From JAFECT01 sp035551675 (lineage in GTDB: Bacteria > Pseudomonadota > Alphaproteobacteria > Caulobacterales > Caulobacteraceae), in the NCBI GenBank assembly GCA_035551675.1, contig DASZMV010000065.1:1-64000 (forward strand): a stretch of 64,000 nucleotides of DNA, read 5' to 3'. The translations under genes were made by a program, and so were the position numbers. Shown here in pieces: positions 33,739 to 41,813 of the stretch (position 1 is the stretch's first letter; the number at the start of each line of letters is the position of its first letter). The notes under the pieces are model-generated. The model made no database searches. It was given only the letters and a program-made list of their open reading frames with translations, and had not been told where the DNA came from.

Positions 33739-34704
33739 GGCGATCTGTTCAAAGGTGCATTGCCGGGGCGCCTTGTCCGGGCGAAAGCGCAACAGACGCG
33801 TCCCGTGACGAAAGCGGCCGCCGGTGACGTGGTCGAAGCCGACCTCGACGACGATCTTCGGCTTGACCGGCTCCCAGGCGGCGGAGCGTTCGGTCGCCCA
33901 GCGGCTGGGCCCGCCCGGCGCGTCGCCGGTAAAACCCGCGCCACCGCGAAGGGCCTCGAGTCGCTTGGTCAACGCGGGCTTGTCCGCCGCCGCGATGCCG
34001 GAGGTGAAGCCGACATGATCGAGCTTTCCCGCCGCATTGTAGAGTCCCAACAGCAAGGACGCGACCAGCTTGCCCTTGCTGGCGTAGCGAAAGCCGCCCA
34101 CCACGCAGTCGGCGGTGCGCTGACGCTTCACCTTGACCATGGCGCGCTCCCCCTCGCGGTAGGGATCTTCGAGCCGCTTGGCGACCACCCCCTCCAGCTT
34201 TCCGTCGGCGAGCCAGCTCTCCGCCGTCGCGCGGTCCTCGGTCCCCGGCGTCAGCTCCAGGCGCGGCGGGTTATATTTTTTGACGAAGCGCTCCAACGCC
34301 GCGTGACGCGTCTTCAATGGCTCGCTGCGCAGGTCGCGGCCCTTGTCGTCGAGCAGCAGATCGAACACCGCATAGGTCGCGGGACTCTCCGCCGCCAGCT
34401 TGCGGATGCGGCTCTCGGCCGGATGCAGACGCAGTTGCAGCGCCTCGAAGGAATACCCGCTCGCGCCGGCGCCCAGGAGCTCGCCGTCGAGCACGAAGGT
34501 CGGCGCCCGGATCGCGCTCAGCATCGCGGCCACTTCGGGAAAATATCGCGTCAGCGGCTTGCCCGATCGCGCCTTCAGCCGCACCGCGTCGCCGTCCTTG
34601 AACGCCAGACAGCGAAACCCGTCCCACTTGGGCTCGTACCGCCAACCCGGGCCCGTGGGCAGTTCGGGCTCGGCCTGGGCCTCCATGGTGTCGGGGTCGA
34701 TCAT
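33736..34704 (-). CDS. ligC: ATP-dependent DNA ligase (LigC / LigD ligase-domain type)
   Basis: A 322-residue minimal ligase. Motif I is YEPKWDGFR, whose Lys is adenylated; FVLDGELL (motif III), YAVFDLLL, LEGVVAKRLEDPY (motif IV) and MVKVKRQRTADCVVGG (motif V) follow, with an OB-fold C-terminus. It lacks the polymerase and phosphoesterase domains of full LigD. Such ligases act in repair of gaps or breaks. The ATG overlaps the stop of the alkB-like gene (ATGA), so the two are translationally coupled. Confidence 0.9.
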   Translation of the reverse strand: MIDPDTMEAQAEPELPTGPGWRYEPKWDGFRCLAFKDGDAVRLKARSGKPLTRYFPEVAAMLSAIRAPTFVLDGELLGAGASGYSFEALQLRLHPAESRIRKLAAESPATYAVFDLLLDDKGRDLRSEPLKTRHAALERFVKKYNPPRLELTPGTEDRATAESWLADGKLEGVVAKRLEDPYREGERAMVKVKRQRTADCVVGGFRYASKGKLVASLLLGLYNAAGKLDHVGFTSGIAAADKPALTKRLEALRGGAGFTGDAPGGPSRWATERSAAWEPVKPKIVVEVGFDHVTGGRFRHGTRLLRFRPDKAPRQCTFEQIA

Positions 34705-35282
34705 GAGGTCTTCGTCGCGAAGGTGCGAAAGGTGATGGAATAACGCAGCCGCTCGACTTCGGGCACGCGATGCTCCCACACCCATCGCGCCGGGCCGGTC
34801 ATCAGATAGGCCGACCGCGCCTCGACCTCCAGGCGCAGGCGTTCGAAGCTGTCGTCCTCGCGGCGGCGGCGGAACTGCAACTGGCACGGCGCCGCCAGCG
34901 ACACCGCGCAGACACGCTCGAACGCCGGCTTGTCCCGATGCCAGCCGACGCCCGCGCCGGGCGCATAACGGTTGATCAGGACCTGGATGAAATCCTCGCT
35001 CGCCACCTTCGCGAAATCGGCGGCGGCGTTGCGCAGCGGCAGCAGGAAATCGGGGACGGGCTCGGCGGCCTTCACCTTCCGGTCGTCGTAGTCGTAGCGC
35101 CAGCCGAAGCCGACGACATAACGTTTGGCCGTGCGGCCGTGAAAATCGAATGGTTGAAACGGCAGCGGCGCCAGTCTTTCGACCAGCGCCGCTTCTTGAT
35201 CAGGAGTTAGAAAGTCGGGCCGGTAGGCGAAACCCTCGGGATGCGGCGAACCGAACAGCGAAGGTTGCGTCGTTGCGGCCAC
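34701..35282 (-). CDS. alkB: AlkB-like 2-oxoglutarate/Fe(II) DNA repair dioxygenase
   Basis: A 193-residue enzyme. NRYAPGAGVGWHRDKP supplies the H-x-D iron ligands, the downstream His is in WVWEHRVPEVE, and RYSITFR is the R-x-x-x-x-x-R type 2-oxoglutarate site. The family reverses alkylation damage on DNA or RNA bases. It sits 4 nt after glsB and overlaps ligC, forming a glsB-alkB-ligC operon on the minus strand; the EcfG-like promoter before glsB would make it stress-inducible. Confidence 0.88.
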   Translation of the reverse strand: MAATTQPSLFGSPHPEGFAYRPDFLTPDQEAALVERLAPLPFQPFDFHGRTAKRYVVGFGWRYDYDDRKVKAAEPVPDFLLPLRNAAADFAKVASEDFIQVLINRYAPGAGVGWHRDKPAFERVCAVSLAAPCQLQFRRRREDDSFERLRLEVEARSAYLMTGPARWVWEHRVPEVERLRYSITFRTFATKTS

Positions 35283-35286
35283 GACC

Positions 35287-35553
35287 TCAGGTCAGCGGCC
35301 GGCGCCGACCGATGATCAGGTGGTAGATCAGCAGCAGCACGATCGCGCCGATCACGGCCACGAACAGGCTGTAGAGGTTGAAGCCGGTCACGCCCGCGGC
35401 GCCGAAAAAGCGCGTGAACACGAAGCCGCCGATGAATGAACCGATGACGCCGATCACGATATCCATGATGATGCCGGAACCGGTTTGATTGACGATCTTG
35501 CTGGCGATGAAGCCGGCGATCAGGCCCAGGACGAGCCAGGCGATAATTGACAT
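35287..35553 (-). CDS. GlsB/YeaQ/YmgE family small membrane protein
   Basis: An 88-residue protein with three hydrophobic helices (IIAWLVLGLIAGFIASKI, DIVIGVIGSFIGGFVF, LYSLFVAVIGAIVLLLIYHL) and the family's glycine-rich pattern. Members are small inner-membrane stress proteins often controlled by general-stress sigma factors. The start follows a GGAAGGAACG ribosome-binding site. A near-perfect EcfG-type promoter lies about 60 nt upstream. Confidence 0.9.
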   Translation of the reverse strand: MSIIAWLVLGLIAGFIASKIVNQTGSGIIMDIVIGVIGSFIGGFVFTRFFGAAGVTGFNLYSLFVAVIGAIVLLLIYHLIIGRRRPLT

Positions 35554-35614
35554 AGGACGTTCCTTCCAGTTGGCCTTCCAGGTGCTGGTCTTCCAGGTGG
35601 TCTGGTCCCGAAAC

Positions 35615-35641
35615 AAACGGCGCCCCCGGCGGCGCGGTTCC
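35615..35641 (-). promoter_or_regulatory. EcfG/SigT-type promoter upstream of glsB-alkB-ligC
   Basis: On the minus strand GGAAC is followed after exactly 17 nt by CGTTT, a full match to the alphaproteobacterial general-stress consensus. The -10 lies about 60 nt before the glsB start. Confidence 0.68.
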
Positions 35642-35780
35642 AGCATGCGGTCACGCTCTGCAAGCGTAGCCGGTTGAACGTTCGATATTTTTGATCTTGG
35701 GGCGTTAGGGCAGGGCGGCGCGGAACCATTGGGGCCACACGCAATTCTCTGGGTAACCACTGCTGTTTCCGGAGACTTCC

Positions 35781-36371
35781 ATGCCCGCCGCCGCCAAAGA
35801 CGCCATCGCTCTGCTCAAGGCCGACCACCGCAAGGTCGAGAAACTGTTCTCGGACTACGCGAAGGCCAAGCGCGTCGAGAAGAAGCGCACGCTCGCGCGG
35901 CAGATCTGCACCGAGTTGTCGGTGCATACCGTGATCGAAGAAGAGATCTTCTATCCAGCCTGCCGCGGCGGAGCCAAGGACAGCACCCTCGATGAAGCCT
36001 TCGTCGAGCACGACGGGGCCAAGGTCCTGGTCGCGGAACTCGAGGCTGGCGACCCGGGCGACGACTATTTCGACGCCAAGGTGAAGGTGTTGTCCGAGGA
36101 CATCCGCCACCACATCAAGGAAGAGGAGCGCCCCGGCGGCCTGTTCGCTCAGGCCCGCAAGGCCGACCTCGACCTCGACGCGCTCGGCAGGCAGTTGAAG
36201 GCCCGCAAGAAGGCGCTGTTGCAGCAGATCGACGCCGACGGCTTGCCCAGGCCGGAAATCCGCACCTTCAGCGAGGTCGAAATCGGCCGCGCGAAGACCG
36301 CGCGCGGCGCCAAGGCGCCCGGTGCACGCGCCCGCCAGGACGGTGAGGCCGGGTCGGAAGCGACGGTCTAG
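35781..36371 (+). CDS. Hemerythrin (HHE) domain protein
   Basis: A 196-residue cytoplasmic protein with an HHE four-helix bundle over about residues 5-150: LLKADHRKVEKLF, LSVHTVIEEEIFYPAC, FVEHDGAKVLV and DIRHHIKEEER give the His/Glu ligand pattern. The C-terminal ~45 residues are charged and Ala/Arg-rich. The cytoplasmic HHE family is linked to oxygen or nitrosative stress and iron. It is divergent from glsB. Confidence 0.9.
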   Translation: MPAAAKDAIALLKADHRKVEKLFSDYAKAKRVEKKRTLARQICTELSVHTVIEEEIFYPACRGGAKDSTLDEAFVEHDGAKVLVAELEAGDPGDDYFDAKVKVLSEDIRHHIKEEERPGGLFAQARKADLDLDALGRQLKARKKALLQQIDADGLPRPEIRTFSEVEIGRAKTARGAKAPGARARQDGEAGSEATV

Positions 36372-36400
36372 GCGAACGGACCAGCTTGCGACCAACGAGC

Positions 36401-36426
36401 GGAACTCTGGCGTCGAGGCAAGCGTT
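36401..36426 (+). promoter_or_regulatory. EcfG/SigT-type promoter upstream of the SIS-domain gene
   Basis: GGAAC followed after 17 nt by CGTT, ending 10 nt before the start codon, so the transcript would have a very short leader. It matches the general-stress consensus fully. Confidence 0.62.
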
Positions 36427-36436
36427 ACCGTTCGCC

Positions 36437-37114
36437 ATGAGCGCCACCGACCTTAGCGGCTTCGAGCTGCGCCTCCGCAACGCCCGCGACCCGCTGGCGC
36501 TGGATTCCGCCCTTGCCGGCTCCGCACGCGCCAAGGCGCAGGAGACTCGCGAAATCTCCACCCGCTTTTTCGACGCCGAGGCCGAGAACCTCGTGGTCAT
36601 GGCGCGCGCGCTCAGCGACGTCTGGCGTGACGGCGGACGGGTCTTCGCGATGGGCCTGGGCGCCGCGGGCAGCGAGGCGGCCCGGTTCGCCATCCAGTTC
36701 CAGCATCCATCGGTCGCGGGCCGGCGCTCGCTGACGGCGGTGAACCTCGCCGGCGATGCGGCCATGGTCTCGGCCGTGGCGGCCGAGGCGGGCTTCGACC
36801 ATGTGTTCGCCCATCAGCTCGCCGCGCGCGCGTGTCCCGGCGACGGCCTGATCGGCTTTTGCATCGGGAGCGAGACGCCGAGCCTGATGGCCGCGTTCGT
36901 CGAGGCCAAGCAACGCCGCGTGGTCACCTTCGGCTTTGCCTGCGGCCACGGTGGAAAGATGCGCACCAGCGGCCTCGTCGACCACTGTCTGGTGGCGCCC
37001 ACCGCGTCCGCCGCGCGCGCGCAGGAGTGTCACCTCGCAGCCGTCCACGTGCTCGGCGACCTCGTCCACTCGATCCTCGCCGACGATCCGGGCCCGCTCG
37101 AGGCGGAGCACTAA
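36437..37114 (+). CDS. SIS-domain phosphosugar-binding protein
   Basis: A 225-residue protein with one SIS domain: RVFAMGLGAAGSEAARFAIQ (phosphosugar-binding loop), VNLAGDAAMVSAVAAE and FCIGSETPSLMAAF (second loop), then a C-terminal helix HLAAVHVLGDLVHSIL. It resembles GmhA/DiaA-type proteins in length and layout, but the sequence does not show whether it is an isomerase. It carries its own EcfG-type promoter. Confidence 0.82.
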   Translation: MSATDLSGFELRLRNARDPLALDSALAGSARAKAQETREISTRFFDAEAENLVVMARALSDVWRDGGRVFAMGLGAAGSEAARFAIQFQHPSVAGRRSLTAVNLAGDAAMVSAVAAEAGFDHVFAHQLAARACPGDGLIGFCIGSETPSLMAAFVEAKQRRVVTFGFACGHGGKMRTSGLVDHCLVAPTASAARAQECHLAAVHVLGDLVHSILADDPGPLEAEH

Positions 37115-37136
37115 GCCGACGCGGCGCGACCGGCGT

Positions 37137-37469
37137 CTACTTGCGTGGCGGCTTGCCGAACTCGGCGCGCAGTTCGTCCTTGGCGGCCTCCAGCACACGG
37201 CGGTGGTCGGCGCTCAGGTTGTCGCCGGCGCGGTTGATGTAAAAGGTCAGCATCGACATGGCCGAGCGATAGGGGCTCGACTTGCGCTTGTGGCTGTGTT
37301 CGGCCGAGCGTTTCAGCGATCTGGCGATGGCCTTCGGATCGTCCGACTTGAACACGTCTCGATCGAGTTCGAGCGCGTGGCTGTGCTCGGTCACGTCGGC
37401 GGACCAGCGGTGGTCTTTGTGCGCCGATCTTTCGTTCCGGTGGCTTTCGCTTGAGGTGTGGCGGGTCAT
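37137..37469 (-). CDS. DUF3175 family protein
   Basis: A 110-residue basic protein. DHRWSADVTEHSHALELD, DPKAIARSLKRSAEHSHKRK and SAMSMLTFYINRAGDNLS match DUF3175 as recalled. The family has no known function and is often found with stress genes. It is convergent with the SIS gene. A GGAAC-N17-GGTT element lies so close upstream that the message would be nearly leaderless. Confidence 0.82.
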   Translation of the reverse strand: MTRHTSSESHRNERSAHKDHRWSADVTEHSHALELDRDVFKSDDPKAIARSLKRSAEHSHKRKSSPYRSAMSMLTFYINRAGDNLSADHRRVLEAAKDELRAEFGKPPRK

Positions 37470-37477
37470 GCGTCTCG

Positions 37478-37503
37478 AACCGACGCCGCGCGCCGCCGGT
37501 TCC
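37478..37503 (-). promoter_or_regulatory. Possible EcfG-type promoter before DUF3175 gene
   Basis: On the minus strand GGAAC is followed after 17 nt by GGTT, one base from CGTT. Its -10 lies 8 nt before the ATG, implying a nearly leaderless transcript. Confidence 0.35.
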
Positions 37504-37526
37504 GACAGATCGGCTTCAGAAGCAAA

Positions 37527-37554
37527 ATCGCCCCCGGACTGCTCCGGGGGCGAT
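37527..37554 (-). terminator. Intrinsic terminator of the hemerythrin/low-complexity gene
   Basis: A perfect 12-bp stem (ATCGCCCCCGGA and its complement) with a CTGC loop, 35 nt beyond the minus-strand stop, followed on that strand by a short T-run. It may also work weakly in the other direction. Confidence 0.75.
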
Positions 37555-37589
37555 CTTCCTTACAAGCTGCGCCTGAGCACAAGCGGCGC

Positions 37590-38852
37590 CTAGCGCCAGC
37601 TTTCCCAGCCGCCTTGACCGTGCGAGCGCGAGCCCGCGGCGCGGCGCGTATAGTCGTGGTCGTCCGCGCCGCTCATGCGATAGCCGCGCTGCTGGTCGAC
37701 GCTGTTGCGCTCATAGTCCGGGTGCGCGCCCTGCGGGCCGTATTCGGCGTTGCGAGCGATGTACTGCTGGCCGCGTTCGTTGCCGCGGTCCTGGTCCTGA
37801 TCGCGGCTGAGCGACCGGCCGGTCTGATAGTCGCGATTGTAGTCGCCGGAATAGCCGCGCGCGTAGGGCTGACCCTGGTCGTAGCCGGACTGGAAGCCGC
37901 CGTATTCATTGCGGTCGTAAGGGCTCGAGCCGCGGGCGCCGTACGCACGGTCGGAATCGTAGCGGTCATAGCGGCCGCCCTGGCCCGAGGTTCCGAAGCG
38001 GCGGTCGTCCTCGCGGGTATAGCGGCCGCGATCGTCACGCTCGTTGTATTGCGAGCGGCCGAAGGACCGCGCCTCGTCATAGCCGCGACCGCCGGCGCTC
38101 CTGTAGTCGCCCGCTTGATTGTAGCCGCCGCGGTCGTGGCCGTAATAGTCGCGCCCGTCGCTGTAGCGGTCGAGCGTGCCGCCCGGACGATGGTCGTCCT
38201 GGTCCCTGAGAAAGCGGCCCTGGTTGTCCTGGTCGCGGTTGCCGCGGTTGTACTGATCTCGGTCGTGGTCGTAGCGGGCCATGGAGGTCTCCTGGTGATT
38301 GCGGGCGTCGTTCAGGCGCCGCGCGAGATCGGGGGTGTCGACGCCAGAGGCTGCGGCGCGCGCGAACAGGCCATTCGTCGGCGCTTCGTCCGCACGGATG
38401 CGGTCGCGGATCAATTCGGACAGGACCTGCACCTTGGCGTGTCCCGCGTCGTCGTTGTCGCGACCCACGGTTTTCAGCAGGCCGTCGATCAGGCCGCTCA
38501 TCACTTCGGCGCGGTCGAGCGCAGCGTGCTCAGTCATCGCGTCGCGGCAGGCGGGATAGAAGGCCGTCTCGAGCATGCGCTGATGCACCTCTACCGCGTC
38601 GCGCAGCTTGGTCGCGGCCTCGCGCCGCTTGGCCTCGTCGCCGCCGGCGCCGATGTAGTCGCCGATCGCCTGTTCGATCTTGTGGTTGTCGGACTTCAGC
38701 GTCGCGATAACGCCGGGCGTGGCCCCGTCGTTAGACTTGGCTTCTTCCGGCGACGCCTGTTTCGCAACCGTGCTCTTGCGCGCCGTGCGCGGGGCGGCGG
38801 CTTTCTTGGCGCGACTGCGGTTGGTGGTCTTGGGACTGCGCGCTCTGGCCAT
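37590..38852 (-). CDS. Hemerythrin-domain protein with long Arg/Asp/Tyr/Gly-rich disordered tail
   Basis: A 420-residue protein. Residues 1-45 are Lys/Arg/Ala-rich and could bind nucleic acid. Residues about 48-185 are an HHE bundle (SDNHKIEQAIGDYI, VEVHQRMLETAFYPAC, MTEHAALDRAEV, AGHAKVQVLSEL). Residues 191-420 are low complexity, built from irregular DRDQY, DRGRY, YDRYD and RGYSGDYNRD units rich in Arg, Asp, Tyr, Gly and Gln, with no hydrophobic core. Such sticker-rich tails often drive condensate formation. The start follows a GAGGAA ribosome-binding site. Confidence 0.85.
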   Translation of the reverse strand: MARARSPKTTNRSRAKKAAAPRTARKSTVAKQASPEEAKSNDGATPGVIATLKSDNHKIEQAIGDYIGAGGDEAKRREAATKLRDAVEVHQRMLETAFYPACRDAMTEHAALDRAEVMSGLIDGLLKTVGRDNDDAGHAKVQVLSELIRDRIRADEAPTNGLFARAAASGVDTPDLARRLNDARNHQETSMARYDHDRDQYNRGNRDQDNQGRFLRDQDDHRPGGTLDRYSDGRDYYGHDRGGYNQAGDYRSAGGRGYDEARSFGRSQYNERDDRGRYTREDDRRFGTSGQGGRYDRYDSDRAYGARGSSPYDRNEYGGFQSGYDQGQPYARGYSGDYNRDYQTGRSLSRDQDQDRGNERGQQYIARNAEYGPQGAHPDYERNSVDQQRGYRMSGADDHDYTRRAAGSRSHGQGGWESWR

Positions 38853-38980
38853 GGGTTCCTCTCCACCGGCGTGCCCGCGCCGCGGCAACCGCGAGCGTTC
38901 GTGAGACGCGCCTCTTTTGATGGCTCTCAACCGATGTCAGATAGCCAAGGTTTCAGCGTCGCCGTGGAGATTCGCCTTTG

Positions 38981-39265
38981 CTAGGCGCGACCGTCTTTGG
39001 CGCGGTTGCGATAGCGCAGCTTGAGCACGAGAATTGCGCCGGACAGGACCAGACTGACACCGTTTGAAACGATCAGCGGCAGGCTTTGGCGTAACAAGCC
39101 GTAAATCAGCCACAGCGAAAACCCGGTGACCGTCACCGCATACATGCGCAGCGACACCGCCTTGGCGTCCTTCTCGCGGATCATCTTGACCAGTTGCGGC
39201 ACGAAACTGGCCACCGAACAAAGCCCGGCGGCGGCGCCGATGACTTCGACCAGAACGTCGTGCAT
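38981..39265 (-). CDS. SemiSWEET (MtN3/PQ-loop) family membrane protein
   Basis: A 94-residue protein with three helices and the PQ-loop sequence ASFVPQLVKMIREKDAKAVS, typical of bacterial SemiSWEET half-transporters that dimerise to move sugars. Its start codon overlaps the AsmA stop by one base (TGATG), so it is translationally coupled to that gene. Confidence 0.88.
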   Translation of the reverse strand: MHDVLVEVIGAAAGLCSVASFVPQLVKMIREKDAKAVSLRMYAVTVTGFSLWLIYGLLRQSLPLIVSNGVSLVLSGAILVLKLRYRNRAKDGRA

Positions 39266-41367
39266 CAGTGGTGCGCCAAGAGCGCCGCGCAGTTTACGTC
39301 CTTGGCCCCGCCCGGCGTCGCCAGCGCCAGCACCGCCGCCAGGGGATGCACCAGGGTCGCCAGGGCGCCCACCACGCCGGCCTGGGCCGCGACCGAACTG
39401 CCTTCGACGCCGAGCTTGGGATGGCTGAGCGAACCCTTGACCAGGACCGGCGCCCAGAGCTTGAGCAGGCGCGGTTTTTTCGACTTGCCCTGCAGCCGCA
39501 GGTTCAGGGTCTCGGTGTTGAGGTTCACCGTGCCCTGGCCTTGCGAGACCACGACGCCGGTGTCGATGGTGATGTTGCGCGCCGACATGACTCCGCCCCG
39601 CACGTCGAAGTCGGCGACCGCGCAGCGCAGGTCGGTCTTCTTCGGGTTCTTGGCCAGCAGCAGCGAGAGACCCTTGCCCACATTGATGCCCATCAGCTCG
39701 GCGAAGGCTTGGCGGATTTCGCCGTGCGGCACGGCGAAGTCGACCGTGCCGGTGGCGTTGGACGCCGCCGCGTGCACCGAGGCGCCCACGCCGTGCAGAC
39801 GCGCGCGTCCGTCGACGATGCCGCTCGCCACCGGCGCGCCGTCGCGCACCGGCAGGATGTTTTGCAAGGCATAGTTCGAGAGGTGCAGGTCCGCATCGGT
39901 CACCGGCGCGGCGCCGCGGCCGTTGATCTTCACCAGGCCGTCGAGCGAACCCTGGGCGAAGGTGAAGGCCAGAGGATCCAGGGTCAGCAGGGCGTGATCC
40001 AGCCGCGCGCGCAATAAGACCGCGGTCAGTCGTACGCGGTTGGCTTTCACCGACGTCGCCCTGAAGCGCACGTCCGCGTCCATGGCGTGCAGACGGTCCA
40101 TGTAGAGCGGCGCGTCGGGCAACAGCCGGCCGCGCGCCTTCAGCGCCTGGGCCACCGCCTTCTGCGTGGGTGAGGCGGCTTTGGACGCGACCGGCGCTCC
40201 GCCCAGCACCTGGGCCAGGTCCTTCCAGTCGAGTGAGCGCGAGACGAGGTTGCCGGTCAGGAACCGCCGGCCCTTCTTCTTGTCGACGACGATGCTGCCG
40301 GCGAGGTCGGAATCGCCGACGCGTCCGGTGAAATGGTCGTAAGTGAAGCGGTCCCCCACGCGCGTCAGCCGCCCTGTGGTCTGGTACGGCGGCGTGTTGG
40401 GGAAGGTCAGGCCTGAGATCTGATACAGGTCCGCGAGATCGCGTCCCGAGCCGGTTAACCGGGCGTGGAAGCGGCCGAAGTCGAAGGGCTTGTCGATGGC
40501 GCCGTCGGCGCGCAGCCGCGTGGGGCCCGCGATCAGGCTCGCCCTGAACTGATAGGGCTGGTCGCGCCGTACGTCGATCAGCGGGGCGCCGGTGATCTCG
40601 AGTTGGATCGGCTCCCTGTTCAGGTCGCCGTGACCTGTGAGTTCGAAGCGGCCGCGTCCGGAGCCCGGCGTATTCTCTTCCGACTGCATCACGCCGATCA
40701 GGTGGAACTTGCGGCGCACGTTGGTCATCAGAATGTGGCCGTCGCGCACGATGAGATGCTGGATCGGCGGCAACTTCAGCGGCTTCTCTTCGCCGCCGTC
40801 CTTGGTCGACCAGTTCGAGCGGCCTTTGGCGTCGGTATAGAGCTTCAGGTCCGGATGCTCGACGTCGACCAGCGGCACGTCGAGACGCCCGCGCAACAGC
40901 GCCGGCAGACGGACGCTCACGGTGAAGCTGTCGATGTGCGCGTATTGCGGGTCGCCGGGCCAGGTCGGATTGGAAACGCGGATGTCGCTGGCGCTCAGCA
41001 CCGGCGTCCAGGTCAGGATGTGCGCCTTCAGGTGACCCTGAATGGAGACTTCGCGATGGGTCTGCGCCGAGACCCAACGGCTGAGCGGCCCCTTGAACCA
41101 GTCCCAGTTCCAGAACGCGACGATCAACACGATCGCCAACACGAGGAAGCCGAGAATCCCCGCGCTCCACGCCAGCGGGCGGCGATGTTTCGCTGGCGGC
41201 TGAGCTTGCGCCTGGGTCTGCGCATCCGGCTCCACGGGCCGCGACGGCGGTCGCGTCGTTCCCCGCCCGGCCAAGCGTTCGCGCGCCAAGCTCAACCGTA
41301 TGCGCCCTCGCTCGGCCGCGCGGCGCGCGCGCTCACGGACATCGGACCAGCTGGGAACGGTGCTCAC
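39265..41367 (-). CDS. AsmA family inner-membrane protein
   Basis: A 700-residue protein with a cytoplasmic N-terminus rich in Arg and Gln, one membrane helix (AGILGFLVLAIVLIVAFW, about 68-90) and a long periplasmic beta-rich region typical of AsmA/YhdP-type lipid-transfer proteins. ILTWTPVLSASDIRVSNPTW is the AsmA N-terminal signature and a second AsmA block lies near residues 520-600. A role in outer-membrane lipid traffic is known for relatives. Confidence 0.88.
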   Translation of the reverse strand: MSTVPSWSDVRERARRAAERGRIRLSLARERLAGRGTTRPPSRPVEPDAQTQAQAQPPAKHRRPLAWSAGILGFLVLAIVLIVAFWNWDWFKGPLSRWVSAQTHREVSIQGHLKAHILTWTPVLSASDIRVSNPTWPGDPQYAHIDSFTVSVRLPALLRGRLDVPLVDVEHPDLKLYTDAKGRSNWSTKDGGEEKPLKLPPIQHLIVRDGHILMTNVRRKFHLIGVMQSEENTPGSGRGRFELTGHGDLNREPIQLEITGAPLIDVRRDQPYQFRASLIAGPTRLRADGAIDKPFDFGRFHARLTGSGRDLADLYQISGLTFPNTPPYQTTGRLTRVGDRFTYDHFTGRVGDSDLAGSIVVDKKKGRRFLTGNLVSRSLDWKDLAQVLGGAPVASKAASPTQKAVAQALKARGRLLPDAPLYMDRLHAMDADVRFRATSVKANRVRLTAVLLRARLDHALLTLDPLAFTFAQGSLDGLVKINGRGAAPVTDADLHLSNYALQNILPVRDGAPVASGIVDGRARLHGVGASVHAAASNATGTVDFAVPHGEIRQAFAELMGINVGKGLSLLLAKNPKKTDLRCAVADFDVRGGVMSARNITIDTGVVVSQGQGTVNLNTETLNLRLQGKSKKPRLLKLWAPVLVKGSLSHPKLGVEGSSVAAQAGVVGALATLVHPLAAVLALATPGGAKDVNCAALLAHH

Positions 41368-41474
41368 GGGCGGCCTCCTCAGCCGCCCTTAACGTCTGAA
41401 CGCCGGATCGGCGCCGCGCTTTGTGTTTCGAGCTTTGTGTCTGAAGGACCGCGGAAATTCGGAATCCGGGCGTC

Positions 41475-41504
41475 AAAAAAGGCCGCGGCAAACGCCGGCG
41501 GCCT
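41475..41504 (-). terminator. Intrinsic terminator of the small lipoprotein gene
   Basis: On the minus strand an AGGCCG/CGGCCT outer stem with an inner CGGC/GCCG stem and GTTT loop is followed by six T residues. A second, larger hairpin with 11-bp arms (41532-41571) lies between it and the gene. Confidence 0.78.
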
Positions 41505-41579
41505 GAACCCTCTCAGTCCTCTCGGTAAGGTCGGAGGCGGCCGAGCCCCGATCGGAGCGGGGCCGCCTCCGCTTAGCGC

Positions 41580-41813
41580 TTACTTCTTCGGCGGAGGAGC
41601 GGCATTGGCCGGGGCAGCCATGTTGCCGGCCGGAGCAGCGGCGGCGGCGTTGGCGTCGGGCGCCGGGGTGGCCGGAGCAGCCGCGGCGGTGTTGTCCGCC
41701 GGAGCAGCCGCCGTCGTGTCGGTCGTCGTCGCCGCGTCGTCTTTCTTCTTGCACGCCGTCAAGCCGATAGCCGCGATCGCGGTCATGGCGAGGGCAACTT
41801 TCCACACCTTCAT
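41580..41813 (-). CDS. Small Ala/Pro-rich lipoprotein
   Basis: A 77-residue protein with a lipoprotein signal (MKVWKVALAMTAIAAIG, lipobox LTAC) followed by KKKDD and a low-complexity Ala/Pro/Asn/Thr tail without predicted fold. Such proteins are common in Caulobacterales and have no known function. The start is at MKVWK; an upstream ATG would add 10 residues before the signal. Confidence 0.75.
   Translation of the reverse strand: MKVWKVALAMTAIAAIGLTACKKKDDAATTTDTTAAAPADNTAAAAPATPAPDANAAAAAPAGNMAAPANAAPPPKK

Noticed and set aside
35720..35746. GGAAC upstream of the cytoplasmic hemerythrin gene as an EcfG promoter
   Set aside because: No CGTT-like -10 follows at 16-17 nt.
37458..38984. 508-codon plus-strand hydrophobic open frame
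   Set aside because: It mirrors the Arg/Asp/Tyr-rich tail of the hemerythrin gene; the Val/Ala-rich translation comes from the antisense of those codons.
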